64,000 nt of DNA from Acanthosepion lycidas (GCA_963932145.1 OZ010587.1:107822396-107886395); one strand, 5' to 3'. Shown: positions 34,311 through 44,714, counted from the stretch's first letter. The notes: a model not told the origin generated them from the letters alone. Made by a program: numbers and translations.

Positions 34311-34403
34311 TGAACAGACTTAGATAGATGCATAGATAGGAACAGACTGGGATAGATATATAGATAGATAGATGCAAAGATAGGAACAGACTGGGATAGA
34401 TAT

Positions 34404-34435
<32 letters not shown>

Positions 34436-34446
34436 GAACAGACTGG

Positions 34447-34498
<52 letters not shown>

Positions 34499-34530
34499 TG
34501 AATAGAATGAGATAGATTGAAAATGGGCTC
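32818..34530. repeat. GATA array with TATGAACAGACTTAGATA spacers
   Basis: Runs of GATA broken at irregular intervals by ATGAACAGACTTA; at the left by TTGAAAACA, at the right by ATAGGAACAGACTGGG. Repeat length varies from 4 to 10 GATA units between spacers. Minus-strand YLSI frames are translated repeat. Confidence 0.95.
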
Positions 34531-34559
34531 GGATACATAGACAGAGACAGAAAGAGAGA

Positions 34560-35735
34560 GAGAGAGGTTCATGCTCGCAATTAACCGAACCGTTTATAAT
34601 TCATAAGTGTGTGTGTGTGTGGAGAGACCATCGCATCGTGGAGAAAGTGTCAGGCACCCTTCAGTCCCCTTTTAGACGTGCATCTTAAATAACTCATAAA
34701 GGACATTTCCGCAGGGGATCAACTAGACAATCTTCTTATAATCTTGGCACAGAGCTTACAAATTTCGCGAATCATTCATTTTAACTGCGCTTCATGAAAT
34801 ATTTGCGAAGAATGATTCTCGTGGAAAACCTTTGGACAAATCGTCTCGACAATTCTTTTTCTGTCTTGTTTGAAGCGTTATTTTAAACAAAATCAGCGAT
34901 ATCTCTACAGTTGAGCTAGTTGCCTATTTTGCATCGTTACCAGCGGTCAATGTTCAAACGCTGCTTTTCAAGGCAACAATGTCCGTTATACATAGTGAGG
35001 TGGTGTAACGCTGTTTTATTTTTAATCAATTCACCCCAAGCAAGCTGATAATCCCACTAAGACAAAAAAAAGATTACTGGGAGTAAATATTTTAGAAGTA
35101 GCCAGAGACTCAAACCTTAGCAAAAACAAGGGATAAACCTCTACTCATGTTTAAAAGACCAGAGAGAAGTGTGAACCGGCCGATAGGATTAATATAATTG
35201 CTTCTTTTTTTTTAATAAAAATAAGCGGAAACCTTGGCTCAAATATAGATATATATATATCATATGGTGAACTAGTTGAAAATTCTCTAGATGCAAACCG
35301 TGGAGTTGTTTTCAGTAATTATTTCGGTAGAAAACAGGGGAGGGGGAATAGAATCTGTGACCTTTGTAATTACCCGAGAGAATCCCTGACCTGAAGCAAT
35401 ACTGTGTTGCGTCAGGTTAATGTGATTTATTAGGAACTAAATTAAAGCCACCTTCTTTTTTATTCTTGAAATACAGTGGAATATTAATTTGAAAATTTCT
35501 CAATGAATTTAATATACATGGACACATTAGATCCGATGTGCTCTAAATGACTCAGCTACGTTCATATATCTGCTCAGTTTGGTATTCTAAATTAGACAAA
35601 GAAATTTCTAAAAAGCAATGGATTCTTCATTTTATTAATTAGACAGATTGTATCACTTCAACCTTATTTTTAGAGGACGCCCAAATTTGAGTAGACGCTC
35701 CGTTTATTTATTAAACGGTATACTTCTTTATTTTC
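34560..35735. other. mixed sequence; one LINE tail at 35022-35066
   Basis: No gene recognised. On the minus strand GTCTTAGTGGGATTATCAGC and GCTTGGGGTGAATTGATT at 35066-35022 is the 3' end of the Jockey/CR1-like LINE family only. Confidence 0.5.
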
Positions 35736-35825
35736 GCCTACCGGCCTGAATATTCAGAAAATCTTATTTAAAAAAAATATGCGCACTCCGGCAGGATTCG
35801 AACTTGCGTGTCCCTTGGCAGGGGA
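35735..35825 (-). repeat. tRNA-derived SINE fragment
   Basis: ACCGGCCTGAATATTCAGAA and CGGCAGGATTCGAACTTG match the SINE at 3275-3420. Confidence 0.65.
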
Positions 35826-35867
35826 AACCGTTGTTCATATATATGTTTAATTTGATATTTGCCTTGA

Positions 35868-35896
35868 TAAAGTCTCCAGTTGACGAAACGCGCCGG
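35868..35896 (+). other. stem-loop module ending GACGAAACGCG
   Basis: CTTGATAAAGTC, a short loop and GACGAAACG resemble the CTGANGAA-stem-GAAA module of other families, with an altered first box. Weak. Confidence 0.25.
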
Positions 35897-35899
35897 CTA

Positions 35900-36237
35900 A
35901 GATAAGTTTCCGTTTTGTCTTGATTTATATGTTTCCTTGAATAAGTTTGTGTTATTCCATTTTTCTAATTGTTCTTACAGTTCTTTTCTTTTATAAGGAA
36001 AACTAAGAGAGTGTAGAAACGGTCCATTAAGGAGTAATATCTCAAGAGCTTTCGGTAAATTCATGTTCTAAGCTGTGTTTTATAGAATGAGTCAAATTTC
36101 TAAACCTTTTTAGGTGAATAGTAGTAATTCCATATTGGGAGTGCCTTTAGAACATTGCTAACACATTCTGGTTTGTTTCAAATCAAGTAATATTGAGGAA
36201 TGCCTTAAAGTGCTTTATAAAAAATGTTTCCTTTATA
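35900..36237. other. no supported feature
   Basis: AT-rich sequence; nothing recognised. Confidence 0.5.
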
Positions 36238-36338
36238 TTAGATTGGTGCAAAAATAATGACGTAATAATGTCGTTTTTTGACGTTAAAAATATGTCAAAA
36301 AACGCTATTATTACGTCATTATTTTTGCACCAAGCTAA
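36238..36338. mobile_element. palindromic mariner MITE, copy d (long form)
   Basis: TTAGATTGGTGCAAAAATAA ... TTATTTTTGCACCAAGCTAA with TA on both sides. Confidence 0.9.
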
Positions 36339-36600
36339 TATTTAAATATCTTTCACACTGAGATGTTTTTAAAATGACAGTGTTGTCTACAAAGATTTTT
36401 CTTATGGGAGCAAGGAGTTGCATATGAGTGTCTAAGTGCTTCCTGTTTGGACTAAGATCACTTAAGTGGGTTGTCAGTCTCCAACATCATGACAATGTTG
36501 TCTAACCCAACTGGGATGTTGGTTTCTACACTCTCTTAGTCCTCATTAAGAAAACGTGTAAGAACACTAAAAACACTGAATAAAAGCTTATACAATTTTC

Positions 36601-36750
36601 TTTGTCTATATTCCTGAGATGAGGTACTGGAATTATTTACACTATTTACATTGTTTGGACTGTTGTCCTCATCACGACGTTTCAGCCGTTGTATGCTCCG
36701 ATCTTCTTCAGATGATTGGAATTTCGAACTGAACCTTTATTTCGTCCATA
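36601..36750 (-). repeat. Penelope-associated repeat (family 1) fragment
   Basis: TGTCTATATTCCTGAGATGA through TTGTATGCTCCGATCTTCTT and GGAATTTCGAACTGAACC; truncated on the right. Confidence 0.7.
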
Positions 36751-36969
36751 GTTGCATAGTTTTCAATCAGCACCTGGCAATTAGGTTGTGCTACCGTGAG
36801 GAATTATATATATATATATATATAACCAGAGATTAAAATAATAAAATGTACTGAAAGTGCTCAATCTACAACAGAGCAATCTACGATGCTAACAACCTGG
36901 CATTTGCCTAAGGAGCCATATTTGAAAGGGTGCTAGCAGGTAATTTAACAAACTATTTCTTTTAATACA

Positions 36970-36971
<2 letters not shown>

Positions 36972-37024
<53 letters not shown>
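36972..37024. repeat. (TA)n microsatellite
   Basis: TA run followed by a copy of the SINE tail segment GTCCGACAATTATTTTAAGA. Confidence 0.95.
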
Positions 37025-37027
<3 letters not shown>

Positions 37028-37094
37028 GAAATGGAAAAAGTCCGACAATTATTTTAAGACATTTTTTTATGTTTATACATTCTTTTTATAGATA

Positions 37095-37670
37095 CATAGA
37101 TAGTGACAGTGTATGTGTGGGAGTGGGAAACAGAAGAAAGAAGAAGAGGAAGGCCTAAAGGTGAAGGTGGGGATTAAAATTTAACAGAGAGGAGTTTTAA
37201 AGAGAGGAGTTAAATAACGGTTTAAATGAATGAGATACAGATAAATAGGAATTATTTTTCGATGCATAATTCGCTACCGATTCGTTGACCTAAATTAAAA
37301 TTAAAAACGTGTGTATACATTTGTGGTGACACTACGCACAATAAAAAACGATATGATCTAAACTTAAAATTCTGAAGGTGAGAAAGAGAGTGGAAAAAAG
37401 ATTCGTTGGGGCAAACTAAAAACGAAGGGCATTTATAAGAGAACCGATGTGTAATCAAGAAAATTTGACAAAGCAAATATTAGGTTGGTGCAAAAATAAT
37501 GACGTAATAATGTCGTTAACGTCAAAAAACGACATTATTACGTCATTATTTTTGCACCAACCTAATAATATCACCCACAGGTTATAAATTTAACATAAAC
37601 ATATAAAAATTAACGAATGTTTAATCTAATAAGGACCTACTATTTATATGCCCCAAAACACATTATCCTC
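37095..37670 (+). repeat. interspersed repeat (pair with 43235-43720), contains MITE e
   Basis: Shared order: AGTGTATGTGTGGGAGTGGG-like start, AATTTAACAGAGAG-AGTTTT, GGTGACA.TACGCACAATA, GGGGCAAACTAAAAACGAAG, GGCATTTATAAGAG, CGATGTGTAATCAAGAAAAT, then AAACATATAAA and TAATCTA near the end. No coding frame. Confidence 0.65.
37480..37565. mobile_element. palindromic mariner MITE, copy e
   Basis: TTAGGTTGGTGCAAAAATAA ... CCAACCTAA with flanking TA; the related repeat at about 43614 is empty. Confidence 0.9.
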
Positions 37671-37703
37671 TCTCTCTCTCTCTCTCTCTCTCTCCTGCGC
37701 GCG

Positions 37704-37775
<72 letters not shown>

Positions 37776-37785
37776 GTGTGTGTCT
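37668..37785. repeat. (TC)n(TA)n(GT)n compound microsatellite
   Basis: Three dinucleotide runs in series; open frames here are repeat translations. Confidence 0.95.
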
Positions 37786-37974
37786 TTATCATTGAAAGTT
37801 TCGGACAAAGAAATCTTTGCAGGTTTTTATTCAATTTTTCTGTGGACATTACTGTTTTTCTTTTATGGGTCCGCCAATCTCTACGGACCGTTTTCGTACA
37901 CTCTTGGATCTGATAAAAGAAAAACGGACTGACTTGCGTTTTATTGTTCACTGAATTCAGTTGTCGATTAGTGA

Positions 37975-38243
37975 ATTCAATTGTGCCCTGTATTTTCGGC
38001 CTTGTGGCACATCTAAGCCACGCTTCGAAAATCACTATATGGGCACTTCGGCGTCTTGTAATGGTTAGCAAGCTTGTCTCGCTTGATCAGTTAAGAGTGA
38101 AAAGTATGTTCGATCCTGACTAGATGTCCCATACTTTTGACTTTATGCCTCATCTAAGCTACGCTTAGAAAATGAGCATATATATATTTTGTTCAGTGTG
38201 CCTCCGTAGCAGATTCCTTTAGGAGTCGCTTATTTCATTTAAG

Positions 38244-38303
<60 letters not shown>
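37975..38303 (+). repeat. tandem tRNA-derived SINEs with (TA)n tail
   Basis: CCTTGTGGCACATCTAAGCC...AAAATCACTATA (37992-38038) is the 3' end of one unit. It is followed at once by a head GTCTTGTAATGGTTAGCAAG and GTTCGATCCTGACTAG, then the same 3' end again and a (TA)n run at 38246-38303. The same SINE is at 44026-44213. Confidence 0.75.
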
Positions 38304-38308
<5 letters not shown>

Positions 38309-38870
38309 TTTCTTTTTTCTTATAAGTGTCATTTACTTGTCAACGTTGAAAATATATTTGCACAGGCGTAAATGTATGTGCATATGTATGCCTTAGGAGA
38401 TTCAAAAAGTTCAATTGCAAGCAAGCAGAAAGGATTAACTATTCAATATAAGAAGATAAAATACACAATCTTCAGCCAAAAAAATGACACACTAAGATGT
38501 AAGTTATGTATTGGAGACATCAACATGAAGCACATACAATTCTAATTTTGAATATTCATTAGCTGTAATTAGCTTCTGCTATCTTCCATATAAATATTTT
38601 TCATTAAGGCAATTATGTAAAGATTAAAATTATAATCCGAATTAAATGTTAATCCGAAAAAACAGGCGGACAGTATACGGCGGAGAGGTCAAAACATCCC
38701 AATCGATCAGTCACAACTTTAACCTGGTCATCAAAGAAATATAGTCTAGAACAGTGTACCTCAACCTTTTTTAAGCAACGGCACACCTAGGAGCAAATTA
38801 AAAATATCACGTCAGTTTTAGCAAAAATTTTTAAAGGGAATATATTTAAATGTTATGAAAATTTGGTTCT
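38304..38870. other. no supported feature
   Basis: AT-rich; nothing recognised. Confidence 0.5.
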
Positions 38871-38879
38871 CTGTGTCGT

Positions 38880-39495
38880 GTCAGAAAGTTTTTCTCGTCT
38901 GCGTTCGTCCTTCAAATCTATAAATCACTCATCCGTCCTTGCATGGAATATTGCTGTCATATATGAACTGGTGCTCCCGCTGTATGTCTCAAGGTCCTCG
39001 ACAAAATCCTGAGAAGAATATGCAAGATGATAGGTCCTGATCTGGCATGAAATCTACAATCGCTATCCCACAGACGTGCCGTGGCATCCCTCTGTCTCTT
39101 CCACAAGTATTTTCATGGCAACTGTTCCGACGAGCTATTTTCGCTGGTTCCTGGACTACATGAATTTAAGCGAGCTACCAGGCTGGCATCTCGGTCCCAC
39201 CCTTTCACTGTGAAAACGGTTTAATGTAACCGTCTCTTCTACTCAAACTGTTTATTTTCTCGCACTACCCATCTGTGGGACTCCCTTCGCCTTAATTGTT
39301 TCTCCGATGTCTATATTCTTCAAATATTTAAGTGTAATGTCAACCGACATCTGACACCCTGAGATTGTTCCCCGTCCTTCTCTGTATCCTTTCCTCAAAC
39401 ACACTTCCTCTTTACTCTTGTTTTCAATCCTCTGTAACCCCTTGCGTGCTAGTGGCACTCACGCCTTGCTTGGGGCGAATTACCTTACGAAAAAC
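38880..39495 (+). pseudogene. LINE (Jockey/CR1-like) 3' end, copy D
   Basis: Broken frames give HPCMEYCCHI-, RRAVASLCLF(H)KYFHGNCSDE-, LHEFKRATRLASRSHPFTV-, SRTTHLWDSLRLNCFSDVYI and FKCNVNRHLTP then a stop; 3' tail TAACCCCTTGCGTGCTAGTG and GCTTGGGGCGAAT. Same family as 4590-5306. Confidence 0.8.
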
Positions 39496-39730
39496 GCTGG
39501 TGTTTTTTCGCAATTTCTTTGCTGTTTGGCAAACCATTATTTCTTCTTCGTAGTTTTCTTGCTTCTTATCTTTGATATTACTTAGGTTTGAGAAACCTGA
39601 TTCACATAAGTAAAAAGTAGAAAATTGCAATAAAACTTATAAAGTCTTTTTAGCTTATGTAGGATATTCCTTTTGTATTGGCATCCAAAATGTATCAATG
39701 GATGCCGACGAATGTTTTATTTTCAGTCCT
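39440..39730 (-). pseudogene. hAT-type transposase C-terminal remnant
   Basis: Minus strand: DTFWMPIQKEYP, a stop, AKK, a stop, then LLQFSTFYLCESGFSNLSNI followed by KDKKQ. The FSTxYLCExxFSxLxxIKxKxR block is the hallmark dimerisation-region motif of hAT/ZBED transposases. Two in-frame stops. Overlaps the LINE tail on the other strand, so the junction is approximate. Confidence 0.7.
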
Positions 39731-39888
39731 GCGTCACTGGAAATGGTGTCCAATTATCTTTCTTCCCATAACTGAAGTCCAATATTAGCAGGAACACAGT
39801 GAAAAGAATTATTTGAAAGAAACCTTTGATACTTATTAATTTCTTCAAATACTAACGTTGTACCATTAATACTTCCACACACATATAT

Positions 39889-40457
39889 ATACACCCTTGT
39901 GCAAATTAATTGAAACAACAGCTTTACTTTGCTTTCTTTCACCATACGATCAGTTTTAGACCCACTAGAGCGACAGGGTGTAATCGATTTCCTCAGATTA
40001 GATCATTTGCAGTGGTGTGCAGTAATATGAATCTATTTTCGGAGTGTATGATGAAATTTGTTTGTTCTTTAAAATATTGCGTCATCCGTGATTGCATCAG
40101 ATTTTTATCATGCTCAGACGCTACTGTCTCGACTGTCGATTATTTGTCCTACAGACATTTTCTGTGATAGACGTTATTCCAAGGAAGCGTACGAAAATTT
40201 GTAACGCTGCACAAACACACTGGCAAGCCTTACTAGTGAGAAAATCAAAGTACTATTGACTGGCCAGGAAACTCTACTGATTTAAATCCAATCGAGAATC
40301 TGTGGTCAATCTGCAAGAAACGGCATGCATCGTGGAATGGACATACTAAGTAATATTATTATGCACTGGGTGATGTTTCATTAGAAAAATATGAAAACAA
40401 AGTAAATAATAACAGAATTATTCGTTTTGTTTCAATTAATTTGCAAAAGTGTGTATA
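39889..40457 (+). mobile_element. Tc1-like DNA transposon, internally deleted
   Basis: Inverted ends: TATACACCCTTGTGCAAATT and, reversed at the right, TACACACTTTTGCAAATTAA, both followed by TTGAAACAA. Inside, 40254-40349 reads IDWPGNSTDLNPIENLWSIC, the diagnostic DWPxxSPDLNPIENLW end of Tc1 transposases, closing at a stop. Only about 570 bp long versus well over 1 kb for a full element, so most of the transposase is missing. Confidence 0.8.
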
Positions 40458-40512
40458 TGTACGCCGTGAAAATGTTTCGTGTCATGGCAATTAAGAATCT
40501 CTGGTCTAGAGT
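40388..40512 (+). repeat. direct repeat bordering the CTAT array, left
   Basis: Right end of the Tc1 element plus TACGCCGTGAAAATGTTTCG and TGTCATGGCAATTAAGA-TCTCTGG; repeated at 41222-41362. Confidence 0.8.
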
Positions 40513-40513
40513 G

Positions 40514-40514
<1 letters not shown>

Positions 40515-40556
<42 letters not shown>

Positions 40557-40566
40557 CAGCCTTTTC

Positions 40567-40597
<31 letters not shown>

Positions 40598-40648
40598 CAG
40601 CCTTTTCATTATCTATCTATCTATCTATCTATCTATCAACCTGTTCAG

Positions 40649-40679
<31 letters not shown>

Positions 40680-40724
40680 AACCTGTTCAGATCTATCTAT
40701 CTATCTATCTATCAGCCTGTTCAG

Positions 40725-40756
<32 letters not shown>

Positions 40757-41205
40757 CAGCCTTTTCATTATCTATCTATCTATCTCAGTCTTTTCATTAT
40801 CTATCTATCTATGTATCTATCTCAGCCTTTTCATTATCTATCTATCTATCTCTGTTAAGATATATCTATTATAGTATGTTCATTCACATCTATCTATCTA
40901 TCTATCTATCTCTGTTAAGATATATCTATTATAGTATGTTCATTCACATCTATCTATCTATCTATCTCTGTTAAGATATATCTATTATAGTATGTTCATT
41001 CACATCTATCTATCTATCTATCTATCTCTGTTAAGATATATCTATTATAGTATGTTCATTCACATCTATCTATCTATCTATCTCTGTTAAGATATATCTA
41101 TTATAGTATGTTCATTCACATCTATCTATCTATCTATCTATCTCTGTTAAGATATATCTATTATAATATGTTCATTCACATAATCTATCTATCTATCAGC
41201 CTGTT
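40515..41205. repeat. CTAT array with two kinds of spacer
   Basis: CTAT runs first separated by CAGCCTTTTCATTAT or CAACCTGTTCAGAT, then a regular ~60-bp unit (TGTTAAGATATATCTATTAT and AGTATGTTCATTCACAT) repeated six times. Confidence 0.95.
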
Positions 41206-41221
41206 CATAAAATTATCTTCA

Positions 41222-41362
41222 AGGATTTATAAGAGAAAAATACGAAAATAATGTAAATAATAACAGAATTATTCGTTTTGTTTCAATTAATTTACACCAG
41301 AGTGTATATGTACGCCGTGAAAATGTTTCGTGTCATGGCGATTAAGACTCTCTGGCGTAGAG
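41222..41362 (+). repeat. direct repeat bordering the CTAT array, right
   Basis: Matches 40388-40512 including the Tc1 right inverted end (TTCAATTAATTTACACCAGA); the Tc1 interior is not repeated. Confidence 0.8.
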
Positions 41363-41568
41363 GGATCTTAATGGAATATTATGCCTTTTCTCTCAACCAA
41401 TTCCATTTATTTTTGTCGTCTGATGTAGTCAATAAGTCTATTTGGGTATGATTCTTCGTTGAATCTAACCTTTCGTTTTCCGAGAGGATTCCTTTCGTTT
41501 TTTACCATTTAGACAGCATAATTTTTTGCGACTTATTTTTAGTATGTCTACTAATATTATGTTAATTG

Positions 41569-41570
<2 letters not shown>

Positions 41571-41626
<56 letters not shown>

Positions 41627-41815
41627 TCTCGCTTGTAAGCACTCTGTTCCTGCTTCTTGCTTTCCTGTCAACTGCTATCTTCAAAAATTTAAATGCAACT
41701 TAAATCACCTCTTCTGTTTCCTTAAATCCTGGAGTTGTTCATTTCGTCTCTCATGCCACCCCTTGCGTCTTAGTGGCTTTATCGCCTTGCTTGGGGTGAA
41801 ATGATTTAAAAAATT
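41571..41815 (+). repeat. (TC)n run followed by LINE 3' tail, copy E
   Basis: TC run 41571-41621, then CTATCTTCAAAAATTTAAATG and CACCCCTTGCGTCTTAGTGG, GCTTGGGGTGAAATGATT, the last ~150 bp of the Jockey/CR1-like LINE. Confidence 0.75.
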
Positions 41816-41819
41816 GAAA

Positions 41820-42250
41820 TAATGTGTTTGCCTCATGACCGCTTTTGTTCTATGTTGTTATAAACCATCTTTTCATTGATTTTTTTAATTTGTTTAAAAT
41901 GGATAATATTTTCATAATATCTAAGTAGCGAAACGCACACAGAAATGCATTACATGACAGCAGTATTCAATGCAAGGATGTGTTCCGAACTTGTACCATC
42001 TGAGCAGTAAAATGAAAAAACCCTAATTAAAAATGATGAATAATTAAAAAATATATATAAGTAAACATTAGAAGAAATGAGATAAAGAGAGAAAAGAGAC
42101 GTAAAGATATAAGAAAGTAGAAGTAGAAGTGGAATCAGTGAATTCTTAATAATCAAACATAATGATACCGAGGAACTACTAAATCACCGCAACGAGATTA
42201 ACTTTAAATGCAGACACGGACATTGTCTCGGAATAACAAGCTACATCTAA
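41820..42250. other. no supported feature
   Basis: AT-rich, nothing recognised. Confidence 0.5.
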
Positions 42251-42253
42251 TAT

Positions 42254-42254
42254 T

Positions 42255-42316
<62 letters not shown>

Positions 42317-42450
42317 TCCGACGAATATATATATATACTCCGACGAATGAACCGAGCGAAATTCTAGAATCAGGATACTGAAGGTAACATCAATCTGCTA
42401 ATTGATAAACTTTATATCTGTCTTAATGTATTTTGTAAGTTTATTTATTG

Positions 42451-42505
<55 letters not shown>

Positions 42506-42650
42506 TGACCTGACGAGTACACCGAGCGATTTTTAGAGGTTCCGTCTACGAAACTCTAGAGTCAAGATGCTGAAGGTAAACATCAATCAACTAATTGATA
42601 AACTTTATATCTGTTTTAATGTATTTTGTAAGTTTATTTATTGATAATTA
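42254..42650 (+). repeat. family 4 repeat, two tandem units separated by (TA)n
   Basis: (TA)n at 42254-42315 and 42449-42501. Units at 42325-42448 and 42502-42650 share GAAGGTAAACATCAATC, CTAATTGATAAACTTTATAT and GTATTTTGTAAGTTTATTTA. The second carries CTGACGA (42510-42516), GAAA (42550-42553) and GTC (42561-42563); see findings. The inverted counterpart is at 44218-44340. Confidence 0.7.
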
Positions 42651-42863
42651 AAGCATTAAAGAAAGTGTGTTCGAAGCCATTACAACAGAGCTGGGACATA
42701 ATACTTGTGAGGTGGTATCTGACGGCCGGTCCCGACTAAATGTTTCATGACCGGGGAATTGATCAGGCGGGGGAAACCAACCAATGTTTATGTATTCCCT
42801 CTTCAGCGAACCCAAGTTTTTAAACTTCGTGTGGCTATCATACACACATAACCCTTTTCTCAA
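42648..42863 (-). pseudogene. unidentified coding fragment, copy 1
   Basis: 71-residue frame with NLGSLKREYI, GWFPPPDQFPGHE, FSRDRPSDTTS and VLCPSSVVMA. The copy at 44380-44580 keeps the peptide with mainly conservative changes (K to R) and one single-base insertion, which argues that the segment was selected as coding in its source element. It lies next to family 4 repeats and may be the C-terminal part of a Penelope-like protein, but I do not recognise it. Confidence 0.5.
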
Positions 42864-42970
42864 CCGGATTTGACGAGAGCGTCGACTTAGATAAGATTTT
42901 TTGTCTTTATTTATACTGTTCTTTTACAGAAATACTCTACCTGGAATATATATATATATATATATATATA

Positions 42971-43067
42971 TTAGGTTGGTGCAAAAATAATGACGTAATA
43001 ATGTCGTTTTTTGACGGTAAAAATACGTCAAAAAACGACATTATTACGTCATTATTTTTGCACCAAC

Positions 43068-43072
<5 letters not shown>
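42971..43072. mobile_element. palindromic mariner MITE, copy f, inside (TA)n
   Basis: TTAGGTTGGTGCAAAAATAA ... TTTTTGCACCAACCTAA within a TA run (42948-43119), as expected for a transposon that targets TA. Confidence 0.95.
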
Positions 43073-43123
<51 letters not shown>

Positions 43124-43124
43124 T

Positions 43125-43205
43125 AATAAAAAGGCTTAATATTCAATGGTCATAATTTATTCCATCGTAAATACGATCCAATTCATCAGACCTACAAATT
43201 CAAAA
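43125..43205 (-). repeat. family 3 half copy
   Basis: Minus strand TTTGTAGGTCTGATGAATTG, GGATCGTATTTACGAT, then TTATGACCATTGAATATTAA; one arm of the 9156-9315 palindrome. Confidence 0.7.
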
Positions 43206-43234
43206 AGAAAACAGAAAAAACCACTCCGGAAATA

Positions 43235-43720
43235 AAAAATAAAATTTAGAGAGAGTGTAAGTATGAGAGTGTGGGACGAATGTTAGAGCTAAAGAGAGGA
43301 GTAACGGACGAGAGAATGTGGGGGATTCAAATTTAACAGAGAGAAGTTTTAGAGAGGTCAGTCAAAGATGGTTTAAGTGAGAGAAATATGAATGTTGTCG
43401 GATGTCTAATATATTAAAGATGTAACCGGAAAGGATACATTTTCTGGTGACATACACACACAATAGACGATATAATCATAAAGATCAGAAGAAGGAGGAG
43501 GGAGAGAAAAAGAAAAGAAAAAGGGGTGGGGGAGAGAGATGGGGCGGGGGAAACTAAAACCAAAGGGCATTTATGAAAGGGCCGATGTGTAATTAAGAAA
43601 ATTTGACAAAATTAATATCGACTACAGGTTACAAATCAAATATAAACATATAAAGAATAAATATAACGATTATCTAATCTAGCAAAGACCGATATTTCTA
43701 TGCTCAAAAACACATGCGTA
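43235..43720 (+). repeat. interspersed repeat, MITE-free partner of 37095-37670
   Basis: Same landmarks; reads AATTTGACAAAATTAATATC where the partner has MITE e. Confidence 0.65.
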
Positions 43721-43727
43721 TACACAA

Positions 43728-44005
43728 ATCACCAATAACATATACACGTACATACATACATATAGGCGTGTACAAACATACACATACAGATACCCATGTA
43801 CACATATACACACACACATATATATATATATAATCATATACATATATATACATACACATACATATATGTATACATATACATACATAAATACACACACACA
43901 TACATACATATACACATACATACATATACACATACATCCATACACATCCACTCCTATATATATATATATATACATTTACACACATATATACATACGGACA
44001 TACAC
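43728..44005. repeat. CATA/CACA-rich degenerate microsatellite
   Basis: Irregular ACATACATA and TATACACA repeats; overlapping ORFs on both strands are repeat translations. Confidence 0.85.
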
Positions 44006-44025
44006 ATACGTGCACATAAACATAT

Positions 44026-44151
44026 AATCGACGTGGTGTGATGGTTAGAAAGCTTGTCTTGCTAAATCAATTACGACTGAGTAGTAAGTTAGATCCTCAC
44101 TGGGTGTCCCATACTTTCGACCTTGTGCCACATCTAAGTCGGGCTTAGAAA

Positions 44152-44213
<62 letters not shown>
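44026..44213 (+). repeat. tRNA-derived SINE with (TA)n tail
   Basis: Head GTGTGATGGTTAGAAAGCTT and GTTAGATCCTCACTGGGTGT, body CCTTGTGCCACATCTAAGTC, tail AAAATCAC then (TA)n 44156-44213. Same family as 37975-38303. Confidence 0.8.
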
Positions 44214-44216
<3 letters not shown>

Positions 44217-44217
44217 A

Positions 44218-44340
44218 TTAATACAGATATAAATTTTGTCACTTAGCTGACTGATGTTACCTTCAACATCCTGACTCTAAAGTTTCGTAGAGGGAACTTC
44301 CAGCAATCGTTTGGTCCACTCGTCAGGATAGGTAGATAGA
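44218..44340 (-). repeat. family 4 repeat with hammerhead-like core
   Basis: Minus strand: CTGACGA (44326-44320), stem GTGGA...TCTAC, GAAA (44286-44283), stem III ACT-TTAG-AGT and the cleavage-type triplet GTC (44275-44273). Stem I does not pair well at its first position. Confidence 0.6.
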
Positions 44341-44379
44341 TAGATATTATCAATTAATATAGTTATTCACTGGCGATAC

Positions 44380-44580
44380 ATATGCGATGTGTGCTCGAGA
44401 CCATTACAGCAGAGCTGGGACATAATACTAGTCTGGTGGTGTCTGACGGCCGGTCACGACTAAAAGTTTCATGACCGCGGGAATTGATCAGGCGGGGGAA
44501 ACCAACCAATGTTTATGTATTCCCTCTTCAGCGAACCCAAGTTTCTAAACCTCGTGTGGCTATCATACACAGACAGTTTT
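44380..44580 (-). pseudogene. unidentified coding fragment, copy 2
   Basis: RFRNLGSLKREYINIGWFPP then PDQFP, a one-base insertion, and HETFSRDRPSDTT. Partner of 42648-42863; same strand as the adjacent family 4 unit. Confidence 0.5.
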
Positions 44581-44612
44581 CATAACAACTAAAATCCCTG
44601 AGTAGCGCAATA

Positions 44613-44714
44613 TTAGGTTGGTGCAAAAATAATGACGTAATAATGTCGTTTTTTGACGTTAAAAAATACGTCCATAAACGGCATTATTACGTCATAATTT
44701 TTGCACCAACCTAA
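44613..44714. mobile_element. palindromic mariner MITE, copy g
   Basis: TTAGGTTGGTGCAAAAATAA ... TTTTTGCACCAACCTAA with TA on both sides; two mismatches in the arms. Confidence 0.9.

Noticed and set aside
32818-34530. Regular repeat-spacer pattern resembling a CRISPR array
   Set aside because: The spacers are identical and the GATA units vary in number, the opposite of CRISPR, and the context is eukaryotic.
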